Source: WHSW01 sp963777775
GTDB lineage: Bacteria; Actinomycetota; Thermoleophilia; Solirubrobacterales; 70-9
DNA length: 64,000 bases
Direction of reading: 5' to 3'
Assembly: GCA_963777775.1 (NCBI GenBank)
Contig: CAVZRL010000006.1
Span: 1 to 64,000 of the forward strand
This document shows, in pieces, positions 39,105 to 48,176 of the stretch. Position numbers and translations under genes: made by a program. Numbering within the stretch: position 1 is the first letter of the stretch; the number at the start of each line of letters is the position of its first letter. Below the pieces are notes generated by a model. It was not told where the DNA came from and searched no databases. It worked only from the letters and a program-made list of their open reading frames with translations.

Positions 39105-39881
39105 TCAGCCCGTCGCCTCGGCGCGGCGCAGGCCGGTGACCGCCCAGACGACCATCAGGCCGATCAGGCCCGCGGCGACGCCGAGTGCGAGCAGCGACTC
39201 GGCCGGGGGCCGATGACCAGCTCGCGACCGGCCTCGAGCAGCGCGGTGACCGGGTTGTAGTCGGCGACCGCGGCGACCCAGCCCTCGATCAGCTGGCGCG
39301 GGACGTAGACGGGGGCGGTGAAGATGATCAGGAAGGCCGGGAGCTGGATCAGCGGCCCGGCCTGCATCGTCTGCAGCCGCATCGCGACCCCGGTGGCGAA
39401 CAGCAGCGCCGCGAGGTTGACGGCGACCGCGATCAGCAGGAGGCCGGCAGGTCGGTGCCGCTGCCGGAGATGTCGGTGCCGGCGAGGACCGCAACCGTGG
39501 TCACGATCGTCCACGTGATCACGGCGCGGCCGAGCGCGGCGAGCGCGTAGCCGACGATCAGCGTCGAGCGGCTGGGGTTGGCGAGCAGCATCCGCCGCGC
39601 AAAGCCCGAACTCGAAGTCGGCGGCGACCGAGAAGCCTGTGAAGACGCCGCCGAAGATCGCCGACTGGATGAGCACGAAGACGAACTGGAAGGTGGTGTA
39701 GTCGGGGTAGTCGAAGTCCGGCGCGCTGTCGATCGCCGAGAGCCCGCCGGCGAAGGCGGTGAAGAAGAAGAGCGGCACAGGATCGACGACGACAGGAACG
39801 ACGGGTTGGTGAGCATCGTGTGCAGCTGGCGGTAGGTGATCGCCAGCGAGGCGCGCGCGTACCTGGTCGCGCCGCGCTCAT
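39105..39881 (-). CDS. ABC-2 type transporter permease, second of the operon (frameshifted)
   Basis: A six-helix membrane subunit of a drug-resistance-type ABC exporter. ATG 39881 overlaps the stop of the preceding permease (ATGA). Rebuilt from three frames: the N-terminus is broken, then PLFFFTAFAGGLSAIDSAPD, FDYPDYTTFQFVFVLIQSAI, GGVFTGFSVAADFEFG, RRMLLANPSRSTLIVGYALA, FATGVAMRLQTMQAGPLIQL, AFLIIFTAPVYVPRQLIEGW and ADYNPVTALLEAGRELVIG. The last two are diagnostic of the ABC-2/DrrB family (P-Y-VP-xLI-GW ... NP-T-xxEAxRxL). About 260 residues. Confidence 0.8.
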
Positions 39882-40703
39882 GTCCGCTCCATCCGCGTCC
39901 GCAGGGCGGCGGTCGCCGCCCAGATCCCGAACGCGAGCATCGCCAGCGCGACCCCGAAGGCGAGCGCCAGCGCCTCGCCGTCCCAGCCGCTGATAAGCAG
40001 GCTGCGAAGCCCTCGATCAGGTAGCTGACCGGGTTCCAGGTCGCGATCGTCTGAAACCAGTCGTTCTCGATCAGGTTCGCGGGGCAGCGCCACCGAGCTG
40101 AGGAAGAGGAGGACGAACAAGAGCGGGAAGGCGCCCTGGACCGCCTCGCCGTTGCCGGTCCGCAGCCCGAGCGCCAAACCGAGCGCGCCGAAGCCGGTCG
40201 CGACCAGGACCGAGAGCCCGAACAGCACCGCGACGCCGGGCAGCCCCGACTCGAGGTCGGCGCCGAAGGCGAGCCCGACGAGCAGGTAGGTGAGCGCCTG
40301 GATCATTCCCAGCAGCGACCACCCCGGCGAGCTGGCCGGAGATCAGCGCCGCGCCGCGCAGCGGGGTGAGCTGGAGCCGGCTAAAGAAGCCGCGCTGGAT
40401 GTCCTCGGCGATCGATTGCCCCGCGCCCATGGTCGCGAACAGGGCTCCCTGCATGAAGGTGAGCCCGAGCGCGAAGGTGAGGTAGGAGTCGGTCGGAAAG
40501 CCCGGGAGCGAGGTCGCCGCGTCGAGGCCGCTGGCGTTGACCGCGAGCAGGAAGAGCGGGAAGATGAGGCTCGGGATCATCAGCGCCGGCTGGCGCACGG
40601 TGCGGGTGACCGAGCGCTGGGCGAGGTAGCCGACCTGGCTCAGCATCCCGGCGCGGGCCGGGCCGAGCGCATCGGTGGCGGCGGTTGCGAGCGCCGCGAT
40701 CAA
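39878..40703 (-). CDS. ABC-2 type transporter permease, first of the operon (frameshifted)
   Basis: Second membrane subunit of the exporter. TTG 40703 overlaps the ATPase stop. MLSQVGYLAQRSVTRTVRQP, ALMIPSLIFPLFLLAVNASG, FALGLTFMQGALFATMGAGQ, SIAEDIQRGFFSRLQLTPLR and GAALISGQLAGVV are in one frame. After an indel near 40310, ALTYLLVGLAFGADLESGLP, VLVATGFGALGLALGLRTGN and GAFPLLFVLLFLSSVALPRE follow, then another break, and the end ALALAFGVALAMLAFGIWAA TAALRTRMERT (in two parts). About 275 residues after repair. The order of helices and the G-GxxxAEDIxxGFFxRL motif are DrrB-like. Confidence 0.8.
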
Positions 40704-41728
40704 GCGAGGAACGCCTCGAGCTCGCCGGTCGAGCGCTCGGTTTCGCCATCCTCGCCGGCCTCGGCGTCGCCCTCGCCCTCGAGGCGGCGGCCGGTCTTGG
40801 CGAGGAACACGTCGTCGAGCGTCGGCGCGTGGATCTCGAGGTTGCGGACCCCGATTCGCTCGGCGTCGAGCGCGCGCACGACCTCGGCGAGCTCGCCGGT
40901 GCCCTCGTCGAGGCGCACGGCGGCGTGGCCGCGAGCGGCGGGCTCGGGTTCGCCGAAGCGGCCGAGCACGGCGCGCATCCGTTCCAGGTCGGGTTCGTCG
41001 ATCGGCGCGGCCTCGACCGTCGGGCGCCCGATCTCGGCCTTGAGCGCGTCGGGCGTGCCCTCGGCAACGAGGCGGCCGGTGTCGATGATCCCGACCCGGT
41101 CGGCGAGCGCGTCGGCCTCCTCCAGGTACTGGGTGGTGAGGAAGACGGTCACGCCCTCGTCGCCGGCGAGCCGCGCGACCTCGTCCCAGAGCGCGCTGCG
41201 GCTCTGCACGTCGAGGCCGGTGGTCGGCTCGTCGAGGAACAGCAAGCGCGGCCCGTGGACGAGCGCGAGCGCGAGATCGAGCCGCCGCTTCATCCCGCCC
41301 GAATAGCCGCCGACCTTGCGCTCGGCCGCCTCGGTGAGCCCGACGCGTTCGATCAGCCGCTCGCCGCGGCGCCGCGCCTCGTCGCGCGGGAGCCCGTGCA
41401 TCCCGGCCTGCAGGCGCATGTGCTCGTGTGCGGTCAGGAACGGGTCGAGCGCGGCCTCCTGGAGCGCGACGCCGATCACGTCGCGCACGGACGGGCCCTC
41501 GCGGACGATGTCGAAGCCGGCGACGCGGGCGGTGCCGGCGGTGGGGGGAAGCAGGGTGGTGAGCATGTGGACCGTGGTCGACTTGCCCGCTCCGTTGGGG
41601 CCGAGGAAGCCGTAGATCTCACCGGGGGCGACGGAGAGGTCGATCCCGTCGACCGCGCGCGGCCCCTTCTTGAACTCGCGGACCAGGCCCTCGACCTCGA
41701 TCCCGTTGTCGTCTGCGTTTCCCACCAT
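40700..41728 (-). CDS. ABC transporter ATP-binding protein, DrrA-like
   Basis: ATPase of the drug-type exporter, about 342 residues. Walker A is FLGPNGAGKSTTVHML, Q loop VALQEAALDPFLTAHEHMRL, signature GGYSGGMKRRLDLALALVHG, Walker B LLFLDEPTTGLDVQSRSALW, and H-loop region VTVFLTTQYLEEADALADRV (Gln at the usual His switch position, as is normal in DrrA). The C-terminal DUF4162 domain ends with LEIHAPTLDDVFLAKTGRRL. ATG 41728 is preferred over ATG 41740 because GGAG lies five bases before it. All three exporter genes overlap by four bases. Expression is probably controlled by the divergent MarR protein. Confidence 0.9.
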   Translation of the reverse strand: MVGNADDNGIEVEGLVREFKKGPRAVDGIDLSVAPGEIYGFLGPNGAGKSTTVHMLTTLLPPTAGTARVAGFDIVREGPSVRDVIGVALQEAALDPFLTAHEHMRLQAGMHGLPRDEARRRGERLIERVGLTEAAERKVGGYSGGMKRRLDLALALVHGPRLLFLDEPTTGLDVQSRSALWDEVARLAGDEGVTVFLTTQYLEEADALADRVGIIDTGRLVAEGTPDALKAEIGRPTVEAAPIDEPDLERMRAVLGRFGEPEPAARGHAAVRLDEGTGELAEVVRALDAERIGVRNLEIHAPTLDDVFLAKTGRRLEGEGDAEAGEDGETERSTGELEAFLA

Positions 41729-41744
41729 CCGAGCTCCCATGCAT

Positions 41745-41793
41745 ATTGGAGGACTTCAACTATCGAGAGGATAGAGTATCATCGTCCTCCAAT
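41745..41793. promoter_or_regulatory. Palindromic operator between the exporter and marR
   Basis: ATTGGAGGAC (41745-41754) and GTCCTCCAAT (41784-41793) form a perfect 10-base inverted repeat with a 29-base spacer. The right arm runs into the marR ATG itself; the left arm lies just upstream of the exporter start. The spacer holds AT-rich hexamers TATCGA and GATAGAGTAT, good -10 candidates for both directions. A MarR dimer bound here would repress both genes. Confidence 0.65.
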
Positions 41794-42214
41794 GAATGTC
41801 ACGACGTCCGATACCGCGACCGAGGCATGGGCCCTGATCGCAAAGCTGTTCTTCGACCACGGGCGGCCGAAGATGATGAACGCCGGCCAGGAGCTCGAGC
41901 TCTCGCCGCCGCAGGGGATCGTGCTGCGGTTCCTCGACGAGCCGCGACCGATGGGCGAGCTCGCCTCGATGATGCGCTGCGACAACTCGAACATGACCGG
42001 GATCGTCGACCGGCTCGAGGAGCGGGGACTCGTCCAGCGAACCGCCGCCGAGCACGACCGCCGGGTGAAGCTGATCGCGCTCACCGAGCAGGGTCGCGAG
42101 CTCCGCGACGAGCTCAGCCGGCGGATGGCCGAGCCGCCGGAGCCGATCGTCGCGCTCTCGGCCAAGGACCAGCGCACCCTGCGCGACGTTCTCCGGCGGG
42201 CGCTCGGCGAGTAG
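41792..42214 (+). CDS. MarR-family transcription regulator
   Basis: A 141-residue winged-helix repressor. The core reads LSPPQGIVLRFLDEPRPMGE, LASMMRCDNSNMTGIVDRLE (recognition helix), ERGLVQRTAAEHDRRVKLIA (wing with the D-RR-K motif) and LTEQGRELRDELSRRMAEP. It is divergent from the DrrA-type exporter, with a palindromic operator between them, so it probably controls that exporter in response to a hydrophobic drug or metabolite. No ribosome site precedes the ATG, and a -10-like GATAGAGTAT ends about 12 bases upstream, so the mRNA may be leaderless. Frame intact. Confidence 0.88.
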   Translation: MNVTTSDTATEAWALIAKLFFDHGRPKMMNAGQELELSPPQGIVLRFLDEPRPMGELASMMRCDNSNMTGIVDRLEERGLVQRTAAEHDRRVKLIALTEQGRELRDELSRRMAEPPEPIVALSAKDQRTLRDVLRRALGE

Positions 42215-42224
42215 CCTGCCGCGA

Positions 42225-42602
42225 ATGGATGACCTCGGCGCGCCAACCTCGTACTTCCTCCTGGAGGAAGGGACTCCCGTCTACTCGAGCGACGGCGAGC
42301 AGCTGGGCGAGGTCGAGCACCTGCTCGCGGACACGGAGGCCGACATCTTCGACGGGATCGTGGTCGACCGCAGCGTGCTCCCCGGTGGCCACCGGTTCGT
42401 GGACGCAAGCCAGGTCGACCGGATCTACGAACGAGGCGTTGTGCTCAGCCTTGATGCGGCCGCTGCCCAGCGCCTCCCCGAGCCGAGCGCGAACCCGGCC
42501 GCGCTCGAGGTCACGGGCGAGGACCTCGTCGAGCGCGAGTGGGACGACGAGATCGAAGCCAAGCTGAAGCGCGCCTGGGATCGGATCAGCGGCAAGGACT
42601 GA
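42225..42602 (+). CDS. PRC-barrel-like domain protein
   Basis: A 125-residue acidic soluble protein. YFLLEEGTPVYSSDGEQLGE, VEHLLADTEADIFDGIVVDR, VLPGGHRFVDASQVDRIYER and GVVLSLDAAAAQRLPEP follow the PRC-barrel pattern: G-PVYxxxGxxxGxVxxxxxD-xxxxxxGIVV, then xxxVxxxxVxxIxxxxVxL. The C-terminus is a charged helix (EREWDDEIEAKLKRAWDRIS). PRC barrels occur in RNA-processing and photosynthetic proteins, and in many stress-related small proteins. It is tightly coupled to the next GNAT gene (TGATG overlap) and lies 10 bases after marR. Confidence 0.7.
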   Translation: MDDLGAPTSYFLLEEGTPVYSSDGEQLGEVEHLLADTEADIFDGIVVDRSVLPGGHRFVDASQVDRIYERGVVLSLDAAAAQRLPEPSANPAALEVTGEDLVEREWDDEIEAKLKRAWDRISGKD

Positions 42603-43048
42603 TGGCGATTCGGGAGGCAACCAACGCCGACCTGCCGGCGCTGATGCCGCTGCTGCGCGGCTACTGCGACTTCTATGAGGCGGACCCGGCCGACGAGGGC
42701 CTGCTCGAGATGGCAAAGGACGTGCTCGCGGCCCCCGAAGAGCGGGCGTTCCTGCTCGTCGCCACCGACGATGACGGCGCCGTGGTCGGCTTTGCCCTCA
42801 ACCAGTGGAAGTGGTCGAGTCTGGCCGGGGCGCGAACGGTGGTCATGGACGACCTCTTCGTCGCCGAGACCGCCCGCGGCGCCGGCCACGCCGACGCCCT
42901 GATCGAGGCCGTCGCCGAGGTCGCCCGGCGTCACGGCGCGCCGCTCGTGAGCTGGTTCACGATGCCCGACAACCTCCGCGCCCACAAGGTCTACGACCGG
43001 GTCGGCGGCACCGCGGAGACCCTGCTCGAGTACGAGCTCGAGCTCTAG
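42602..43048 (+). CDS. GNAT-family N-acetyltransferase
   Basis: A 148-residue acyl-CoA-dependent acetyltransferase. MAIREATNADLPALMPLLRG, YCDFYEADPADEGLLEMAKD, GAVVGFALNQWKWSSLAGAR, VVMDDLFVAETARGAGHADA (motif A with the CoA pyrophosphate loop as RGAGHA) and WFTMPDNLRAHKVYDRVGGT (motif B, N-xAxxxYxRxGG). Catalytic features are intact. The substrate may be an amine, amino acid or antibiotic. The ATG overlaps the preceding TGA, so it is translationally coupled to the PRC-barrel gene. Confidence 0.85.
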   Translation: MAIREATNADLPALMPLLRGYCDFYEADPADEGLLEMAKDVLAAPEERAFLLVATDDDGAVVGFALNQWKWSSLAGARTVVMDDLFVAETARGAGHADALIEAVAEVARRHGAPLVSWFTMPDNLRAHKVYDRVGGTAETLLEYELEL

Positions 43049-43058
43049 CCTCTCGCGG

Positions 43059-43436
43059 TCACATCCTCTCGACCCACTGGGCGCGCCATTCGGGCGGCTC
43101 GAAGGGGTCGGCGAAGTAGTGGGTCTCGCGCCCGACCTCGCCGTCGCGAAACTCCATGATGCTGACCGTGTGGACCGGCGCACCGTCGTAGGTGATCACG
43201 TATTCGGTGATCCACAGGTTCCCGCCGCCGAGGATCCTGCGGGTCTCGAAGCGAAGCTCGGACGGATGGTTCTCGCGCAGCGCCTTGAGATTGGCCCGGC
43301 CGCGGATCCGCTCGCCCGACTGCGGCCACTCGACCACGACGTCCTCGGCGTAGATCTCGTGCACGGCGTCCTGGTCGCCGGCGTCGCAGGCCGCCCAGTG
43401 GTGCTCGAGCGCGGCTCGGGTCTCCGCGTCGCTCAC
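43059..43436 (-). CDS. SnoaL/NTF2-like protein
   Basis: A 125-residue single alpha+beta cone-fold protein: ETRAALEHHWAACDAGDQDA, VHEIYAEDVVVEWPQSGERI, RGRANLKALRENHPSELRFE, GNLWITEYVITYDGAPVHTV and SIMEFRDGEVGRETHYFADP. The H-x8-GD-DA-xxxYAEDVVxEWPQSGE opening and the E-xxxYDG-xx-xVSIMEFRDG ending are standard for SnoaL-like proteins. Such proteins act as isomerases, cyclases or binding domains. It sits 17 bases downstream of the molybdopterin enzyme gene on the same strand and may be co-expressed. Confidence 0.8.
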   Translation of the reverse strand: MSDAETRAALEHHWAACDAGDQDAVHEIYAEDVVVEWPQSGERIRGRANLKALRENHPSELRFETRRILGGGNLWITEYVITYDGAPVHTVSIMEFRDGEVGRETHYFADPFEPPEWRAQWVERM

Positions 43437-43452
43437 CAGCGACCGCAGCGAC

Positions 43453-45726
43453 TCATGCGTCTGCGGCGGCGCTCGCGACCTCGACCGGGATCCCGTTCAG
43501 GACCGCGTTGCCCGAGGGCACGTCGACGTCCACCGGGGCGAGCAGGTTCGAGTTCACGCCGGCGTGCTTGGCGGCCACCCCGAGGCGGACGCCGGGGGCG
43601 TCGTGGCCCCATCCGTGCGGGATCGAGACCACGCCGGGCATGATCTCGTCGGTGACCTCGACCGGGGCGACGAGCTCGCCGACGCCGGAGGTCACGCGCG
43701 CCCGGCCGTCCTCGGCGATCCCGAGTCGCGCGGCGTCGTCGGGGTGGATCTGAACCGTGCAGCGGTCCTTGCCCTTGACCAGCGCCGGCAGGTTGTGCAT
43801 CCAGGAGTTGTTCGAGCGCAGCTGGCGGCGGCCGATCAGGACCATGTGGCCGTTGGCACCGCCGTTGGCGCCCGAGCCGCCGGCGCCCGCCAAGTCCGCC
43901 TCGAGCCGCGGCACGTCGGCGACGATCTCCTCGGGCGCGAGCTCGATCTTCCCCGACGGCGTGCGCAGAACATCCGGCAGGCGCGGGCGCATCGGCCCGA
44001 GGTCGATCCCGTGCGGGGCGGCCTCGAGCCTGTCCATCGTCAGCCCGTCGGGGTCGGCGCCGAAGGCGTCGCCGAACGGGCCCACGCGAAGCATGAAGTC
44101 GAGCACGCGCTCGGGCCCGCGGCGCTCGCCGAGCGCCTCGACCAGCTCCTCCGCGGTGCGGCCCTCGACGCGTGAGCCGGACAGCCCGAGCTCGCGCCCG
44201 ACCAAAGTCTGGACGATGAGGTCATCCCAGGCCTCGAGGTCGGCGTCGGGCCCCTGGCCGGCAACGATCGCGGCGAGGCGCAGGACCGTCTCCCACTCGT
44301 CGGGCTGGTCCTCCACGCGCGCCAGCACCGGCGGCGAGTAGTTGGCAACGCTGCGCACGGCGAGCTGGTAGAGGGCGAAGTCGTAGTGCGCCTTGGCGAG
44401 CGGCTCGGGAGCGGGGAGGATGACGTCGGCGTGGCGACTCGTCTCGTTGACGTAGATGTCGAGTGAGACCATGAAGTCGAGCGTCTCCACGGCGGCCTCG
44501 AGCGCGCCGGCATCGGGCGTCGAGACAACCGGGTTGCCCGCGATCGTGACCAGCGCCCGCACCTGGCCCTCGCCGGGGGTGGCGATCTCCTCCGCGAGGC
44601 CGACGACCGGGAGCTCGCCGTAGACCTCGGGTCGCTCGCTCACCCGGCTGGTCCAGCGGCCGACCTTGACTCCGCGCCCGACGGGCCCGGCGCCGGCCGA
44701 GTTGCGCTGGCCGACCGCGGCGAGCGGGAACATCGCGCCGCCCTCGCGATCGAGGTTGCCGGTGAGGTAGTTGAGCACATCGACGAGCCAGCTCGAGAGC
44801 GTGCCGAAGCGCTGCGTCGTGGTCCCGATCCGGGCGTAGACCGCGGCGCGCTCGGCGGCCGCCAGCTCGTGCGCCATGCGGCGGATCTCACCGGCGTCGA
44901 TCCCGCACAAGGGCGCAACGGCGTCGGGCTCGAACGGCTCGGCGAGCTCGGCGATCTCCTCGGCGCCGTTCGCGTGCTCGGCGAGCGCCCCCGGGTCCGC
45001 GAGCCCCTCGTCGAGGAGCACGTTGGCGATCGCGAACAGCAGCAGCGCGTCGGTGCCGGGGCGGATGAAGTGGTGCTCGCTGGCCTCGCGCGCGGTCCGG
45101 CTGCGCCGTGGGTCGATGACCACGACCTTGCCGCCGCGCTCGCGGATCGCGCGGATGCGCCCTCGCATGTCGGGCGCGGTCAGCAGCGAGCCGTTGGAGA
45201 CCAGCGGGTTGGCGCCGAGGATCAGCAGATGGTCGGTGCGGTCGACGTCTGGGACCGGGACGCTGAGGCCGCCGCCGAACATGAGCCCGGCCGAGACCTG
45301 CTTCGGCATCTGGTCGACGGTCGACGCCGAATAGATGTTCTTCGAGCCGAGCGCCTTGAGGAAGGCGGCGCCGTAGACCATCGGCCCGAGGCTGTGGGCG
45401 GCCGGGTTGCCGAGATAAACGGCGACGGCGTCGCGCCCGCCCTCGGCGAGCACCCGCGACAAGCCCTCGTCGACGGCCGCGAACGCCTCCTCCCAGCTCG
45501 CCTCGACCAGCTCGCCGTCGCGGCGCACGAGCGGCCTGGTGAGGCGGTCGGGATCGTCGTGAAGCTGCTTCAGGCCCTGCGACTTCGGGCACAGGAACCC
45601 GTGGCTGAAGACGTCCTCGTCGTCGCCGCGCACCGAGACCACCTCGGCGCCGCGGATCGTCACCGCGAGCCCGCAGGTCGCCTCGCAGAACGGACAGGTA
45701 CGGTAGTGGACGGCCTCGGTTGCCAC
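43453..45726 (-). CDS. Molybdopterin-dependent oxidoreductase (DMSO-reductase superfamily, formate-dehydrogenase/nitrate-reductase-like)
   Basis: A 757-residue cytoplasmic enzyme. The N-terminus binds a 4Fe-4S cluster through Cys11, 14, 18 and 46 (RTCPFCEATCGL and GFLCPKSQGLK), then bis-MGD cofactor. Blocks: DRLTRPLVRRDGELVEASWE, AVYLGNPAAHSLGPMVYGAA, SKNIYSASTVDQMPKQVSAG, LILGANPLVSNGSLLTAPDM, VVVIDPRRSRTAREASEHHF (MGD site), IRPGTDALLLFAIANVLLDE and the C-terminal cap SIPHGWGHDAPGVRLGVAAK and VNSNLLAPVDVDVPSGNAVL. No Tat signal. GTG 45726 is chosen because the iron-sulfur motif follows at once. A Ser or Thr in the molybdenum-ligand position rather than Cys/Sec would set the subtype; STVDQMPKQVS suggests neither nitrate nor formate for certain. 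Frame intact. Confidence 0.85.
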   Translation of the reverse strand: MATEAVHYRTCPFCEATCGLAVTIRGAEVVSVRGDDEDVFSHGFLCPKSQGLKQLHDDPDRLTRPLVRRDGELVEASWEEAFAAVDEGLSRVLAEGGRDAVAVYLGNPAAHSLGPMVYGAAFLKALGSKNIYSASTVDQMPKQVSAGLMFGGGLSVPVPDVDRTDHLLILGANPLVSNGSLLTAPDMRGRIRAIRERGGKVVVIDPRRSRTAREASEHHFIRPGTDALLLFAIANVLLDEGLADPGALAEHANGAEEIAELAEPFEPDAVAPLCGIDAGEIRRMAHELAAAERAAVYARIGTTTQRFGTLSSWLVDVLNYLTGNLDREGGAMFPLAAVGQRNSAGAGPVGRGVKVGRWTSRVSERPEVYGELPVVGLAEEIATPGEGQVRALVTIAGNPVVSTPDAGALEAAVETLDFMVSLDIYVNETSRHADVILPAPEPLAKAHYDFALYQLAVRSVANYSPPVLARVEDQPDEWETVLRLAAIVAGQGPDADLEAWDDLIVQTLVGRELGLSGSRVEGRTAEELVEALGERRGPERVLDFMLRVGPFGDAFGADPDGLTMDRLEAAPHGIDLGPMRPRLPDVLRTPSGKIELAPEEIVADVPRLEADLAGAGGSGANGGANGHMVLIGRRQLRSNNSWMHNLPALVKGKDRCTVQIHPDDAARLGIAEDGRARVTSGVGELVAPVEVTDEIMPGVVSIPHGWGHDAPGVRLGVAAKHAGVNSNLLAPVDVDVPSGNAVLNGIPVEVASAAADA

Positions 45727-45845
45727 TGGCCGGGAGCGTAGCGCGCCGGCGTACGGGCAACCGTGACGTAACTGGCCGCCAGGGGTTAAGGAAATACGGC
45801 CAGGGAGCTTCAGCGTTGCCGCCGACCCGCCGATGAAAATTACGC

Positions 45846-47190
45846 ATGCGCACGCATAGTTCAGCACGCCTGATCCTCGCCTCGCTGGCCGCGATGGTCG
45901 TCGGCGTGCCCGCGGCGGGCGCCAGCCAGCCCGGCGACACCGAGCACGGCGTCGATCGCGACAAGCTCGCCGCCAAGGCCGAGCGGGTGATCGAGGAGCG
46001 CAACGGGATCGAGGTGCGGAAGATCAGCCGTTGCGGGCCGGCGAAGCGCAAGGGCAAGGTCACCTTTTCGAAGTGGGTCTGCGAGTGGCGCGCCGAGGGC
46101 CTGTGGCCGGGCCAGGTTCCCTACCACTGCGCCGGCAAGGCGGTCTGGAAGCGCAAGCGGGGCAACTGGCGGGTCGACCGATGCCGCAATCGGCTGCAGC
46201 CGATGGCGCCGCTGCTCGACACGCCGAACCCGCACCCGGTCTTCGGCTACAACGACAACTGGATCTTCCAGGGCAACCAGGCCCTCAACATGCTCGACCA
46301 GGCCGGCGGCCAGGTCGCGCGGACCAGCCTCGCCTGGTGGGGTGTCGAGGGCTCGCCCGGCAACTACAACTGGTACGGCTCCGACCTGCTCTACCAGAAG
46401 CTCCTCGCTCGCGGGATCAGGCCGCTGTGGGTCCTGATCGACGCGCCGTGCTGGGCCCAGGCCAATCCCGGCGCGTGCCAGAACGGCAACAGCGACGTGA
46501 TCCCCTCCGAGCAGCACTACGACGAGATGGCCGAGGTTCGCGGTCGCGGCGGCCCAGCGCTATCCCGAGTCGATCGGGATCGAGGTCTGGAACGAGCCCA
46601 ACTACCCGCGGTTCTGGGGCGGCTGGCCGGACGTCGCGGCGTACTCGAGGATGCTGAAGGAGGTCGCCGGGGCGCTCCACAGCAAGGTGCCCGGGATGCC
46701 GGTGGTCACCGCCGGGCTCTCGCCGCACTCGGACTCCGACAAGAACGCGATCGGCTATCGCAACTTCCTCAAGAAGCTGTACGAGTTCGGCGGCGCCCAG
46801 GAGGCCGACGCGATCGGCATCCATCCCTACCCCGGGGTCGGCCCGACGCAGGACTACATCGGCGACGTCCGCGTCTACCTCGGCAAGGTGCAGAGGGTGC
46901 TGCGCGACAACCACGACAGCGACACGCCCCTGTGGGCGACCGAGCTCGGGGTCTCGACCACCGGCCCGCACGCGTTCGACGCCGCCCACCAGAGCAGCGC
47001 GCTGATCGAGCTCTACGACCTCCTGCGCCACATCCACAAGGTCGATCTCGCGATCGTGCATCGCTTCGTCGAGGACCCGAGCCTCGCCGGCCGCGAGGGC
47101 GGCTTCGGCGTCCTGAGCCAGAACCTGGCCCCGAAGCCTGCCTTCTGCGACCTGAGCAGCCTCCGCGGCGCCTCGCCCGATTCCTGCTGA
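45846..47190 (+). CDS. Secreted cellulase-like glycoside hydrolase (GH5/GH39-like), one frameshift
   Basis: An exported TIM-barrel enzyme of about 448 residues. Signal peptide SARLILASLAAMVVGVPAAG. A small Cys-containing N-terminal module (ISRCGPAKRKGKVTFSKWVC, GQVPYHCAGKAVWKRKRGNW) precedes the barrel: QVARTSLAWWGVEGSPGNYN, GIRPLWVLIDAPCWAQANPG, then after an indel near 46535 YPESIGIEVWNEPNYPRFWG, whose NEP is the acid-base glutamate of clan GH-A. TAGLSPHSDSDKNAIGYRNF, DAIGIHPYPGVGPTQDYIGD and TPLWATELGVSTTGPHAFDA (nucleophile-type Glu) follow. Both catalytic glutamates are present. The substrate is probably a plant or microbial polysaccharide. No ribosome site seen. Confidence 0.8.
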
Positions 47191-47220
47191 CGAGCCGACC
47201 CTGAGTCGGCGGTAAGCGCG

Positions 47221-48126
47221 CTAGGCGTCGAGCGCGGCGCCCCAGAGGATGTCGTGCTCGGAGACCTCGATCTGCGAGAGCCCGAACGCGCGCATCACCC
47301 CGATCAGGATCACGACCCCGGCGACGATCGTCGGCGCTCGCCCGGCATGCAGTCCCTTGACCTCGAGTCGCTCGGCAAGCGGCATCGACGAGAGCTGCGA
47401 GCACATGTGCTGGATCGACTCGAGCGAGAGCCGGTAGCCGTGCACGAGCTTCGGGTCGTAGGGATCGAGCTCCATGTCGATCGCCGCGAGCGACGTCGGC
47501 GTACCGGCGACGCCGATCCCCTCGTTGGCGGTCGCCAGCGCGGCGCCTTCGAGCGCCTCGCCGATCAGGGTGCGGACGTCGTTGGCGAGCTCCTCGAGCT
47601 CGGAGGCCTCGGGCGGGTCGTGGGAGACGTAGCGCTCGGTGTGCCGAACGGTGCCGACCTGCAGCGAGGCATGGAAGCCCACCTCCGGCCCGTCGCCGAT
47701 CACGAGCTCGGTCGAGCCGCCGCCGATGTCGATCACCAGCGTCTTCTCCGCCGGCAGGCGCTCGGCACAGGCGCCGACGTAGGTCAGCCGCGCTTCCTCG
47801 TTGCCGTCGAGGATCCGGGCGTCGAGGGCGAAGCGCTCGCGCAGCTCGGCGAGGAACATCTGCGAGTTCTCCGCATCGCGCACGGCGCTGGTCGCGATCG
47901 CAACCACGCGCTCGGCGCCGAGCTCCTCATAGATGCCGATGTAGGTGGCGACCGCGGCGCAGACGTCGTCGATCGCCTCGGTCGAGAGCTGGCCCGAGGT
48001 GTCGACGCCGCGCCCGAGCCGGGTCACCGTCGAGCGCCGCTCGAGCTCGGCGACGCGCCCGTCTTCGACGTCGGCCACCAGCAGCCGCGTCGAGTTCGTG
48101 CCCATGTCGACGACGGCCACTCTCAC
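47221..48126 (-). CDS. ppx: Exopolyphosphatase / pppGpp phosphatase family (Ppx/GppA)
   Basis: A 301-residue actin-fold phosphatase that breaks down inorganic polyphosphate or pppGpp. Phosphate-1 loop MRVAVVDMGTNSTRLLVADV, then RLGRGVDTSGQLSTEAIDDV, AIATSAVRDAENSQMFLAEL, DGNEEARLTYVGACAERLPA, KTLVIDIGGGSTELVIGDGP (phosphate-2 loop with GGGSTE), and the C-terminal adenosine-type motif APTIVAGVVILIGVMRAFGL. Length and motif order are typical of actinobacterial Ppx1-type enzymes that lack the C-terminal HD domain. Start GTG 48126. Convergent with the glycoside hydrolase. Confidence 0.9.
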   Translation of the reverse strand: MRVAVVDMGTNSTRLLVADVEDGRVAELERRSTVTRLGRGVDTSGQLSTEAIDDVCAAVATYIGIYEELGAERVVAIATSAVRDAENSQMFLAELRERFALDARILDGNEEARLTYVGACAERLPAEKTLVIDIGGGSTELVIGDGPEVGFHASLQVGTVRHTERYVSHDPPEASELEELANDVRTLIGEALEGAALATANEGIGVAGTPTSLAAIDMELDPYDPKLVHGYRLSLESIQHMCSQLSSMPLAERLEVKGLHAGRAPTIVAGVVILIGVMRAFGLSQIEVSEHDILWGAALDA

Positions 48127-48176
48127 GCCGGTGATCCTAAGGAGATGCCTCCGGCGGCGGTGCTGTCTCGCGCCGC

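Noticed and set aside
44869..45741. Long plus-strand frames opposite the molybdopterin oxidoreductase
   Set aside because: Shadow frames; the minus-strand gene is intact with its cluster and cofactor motifs.
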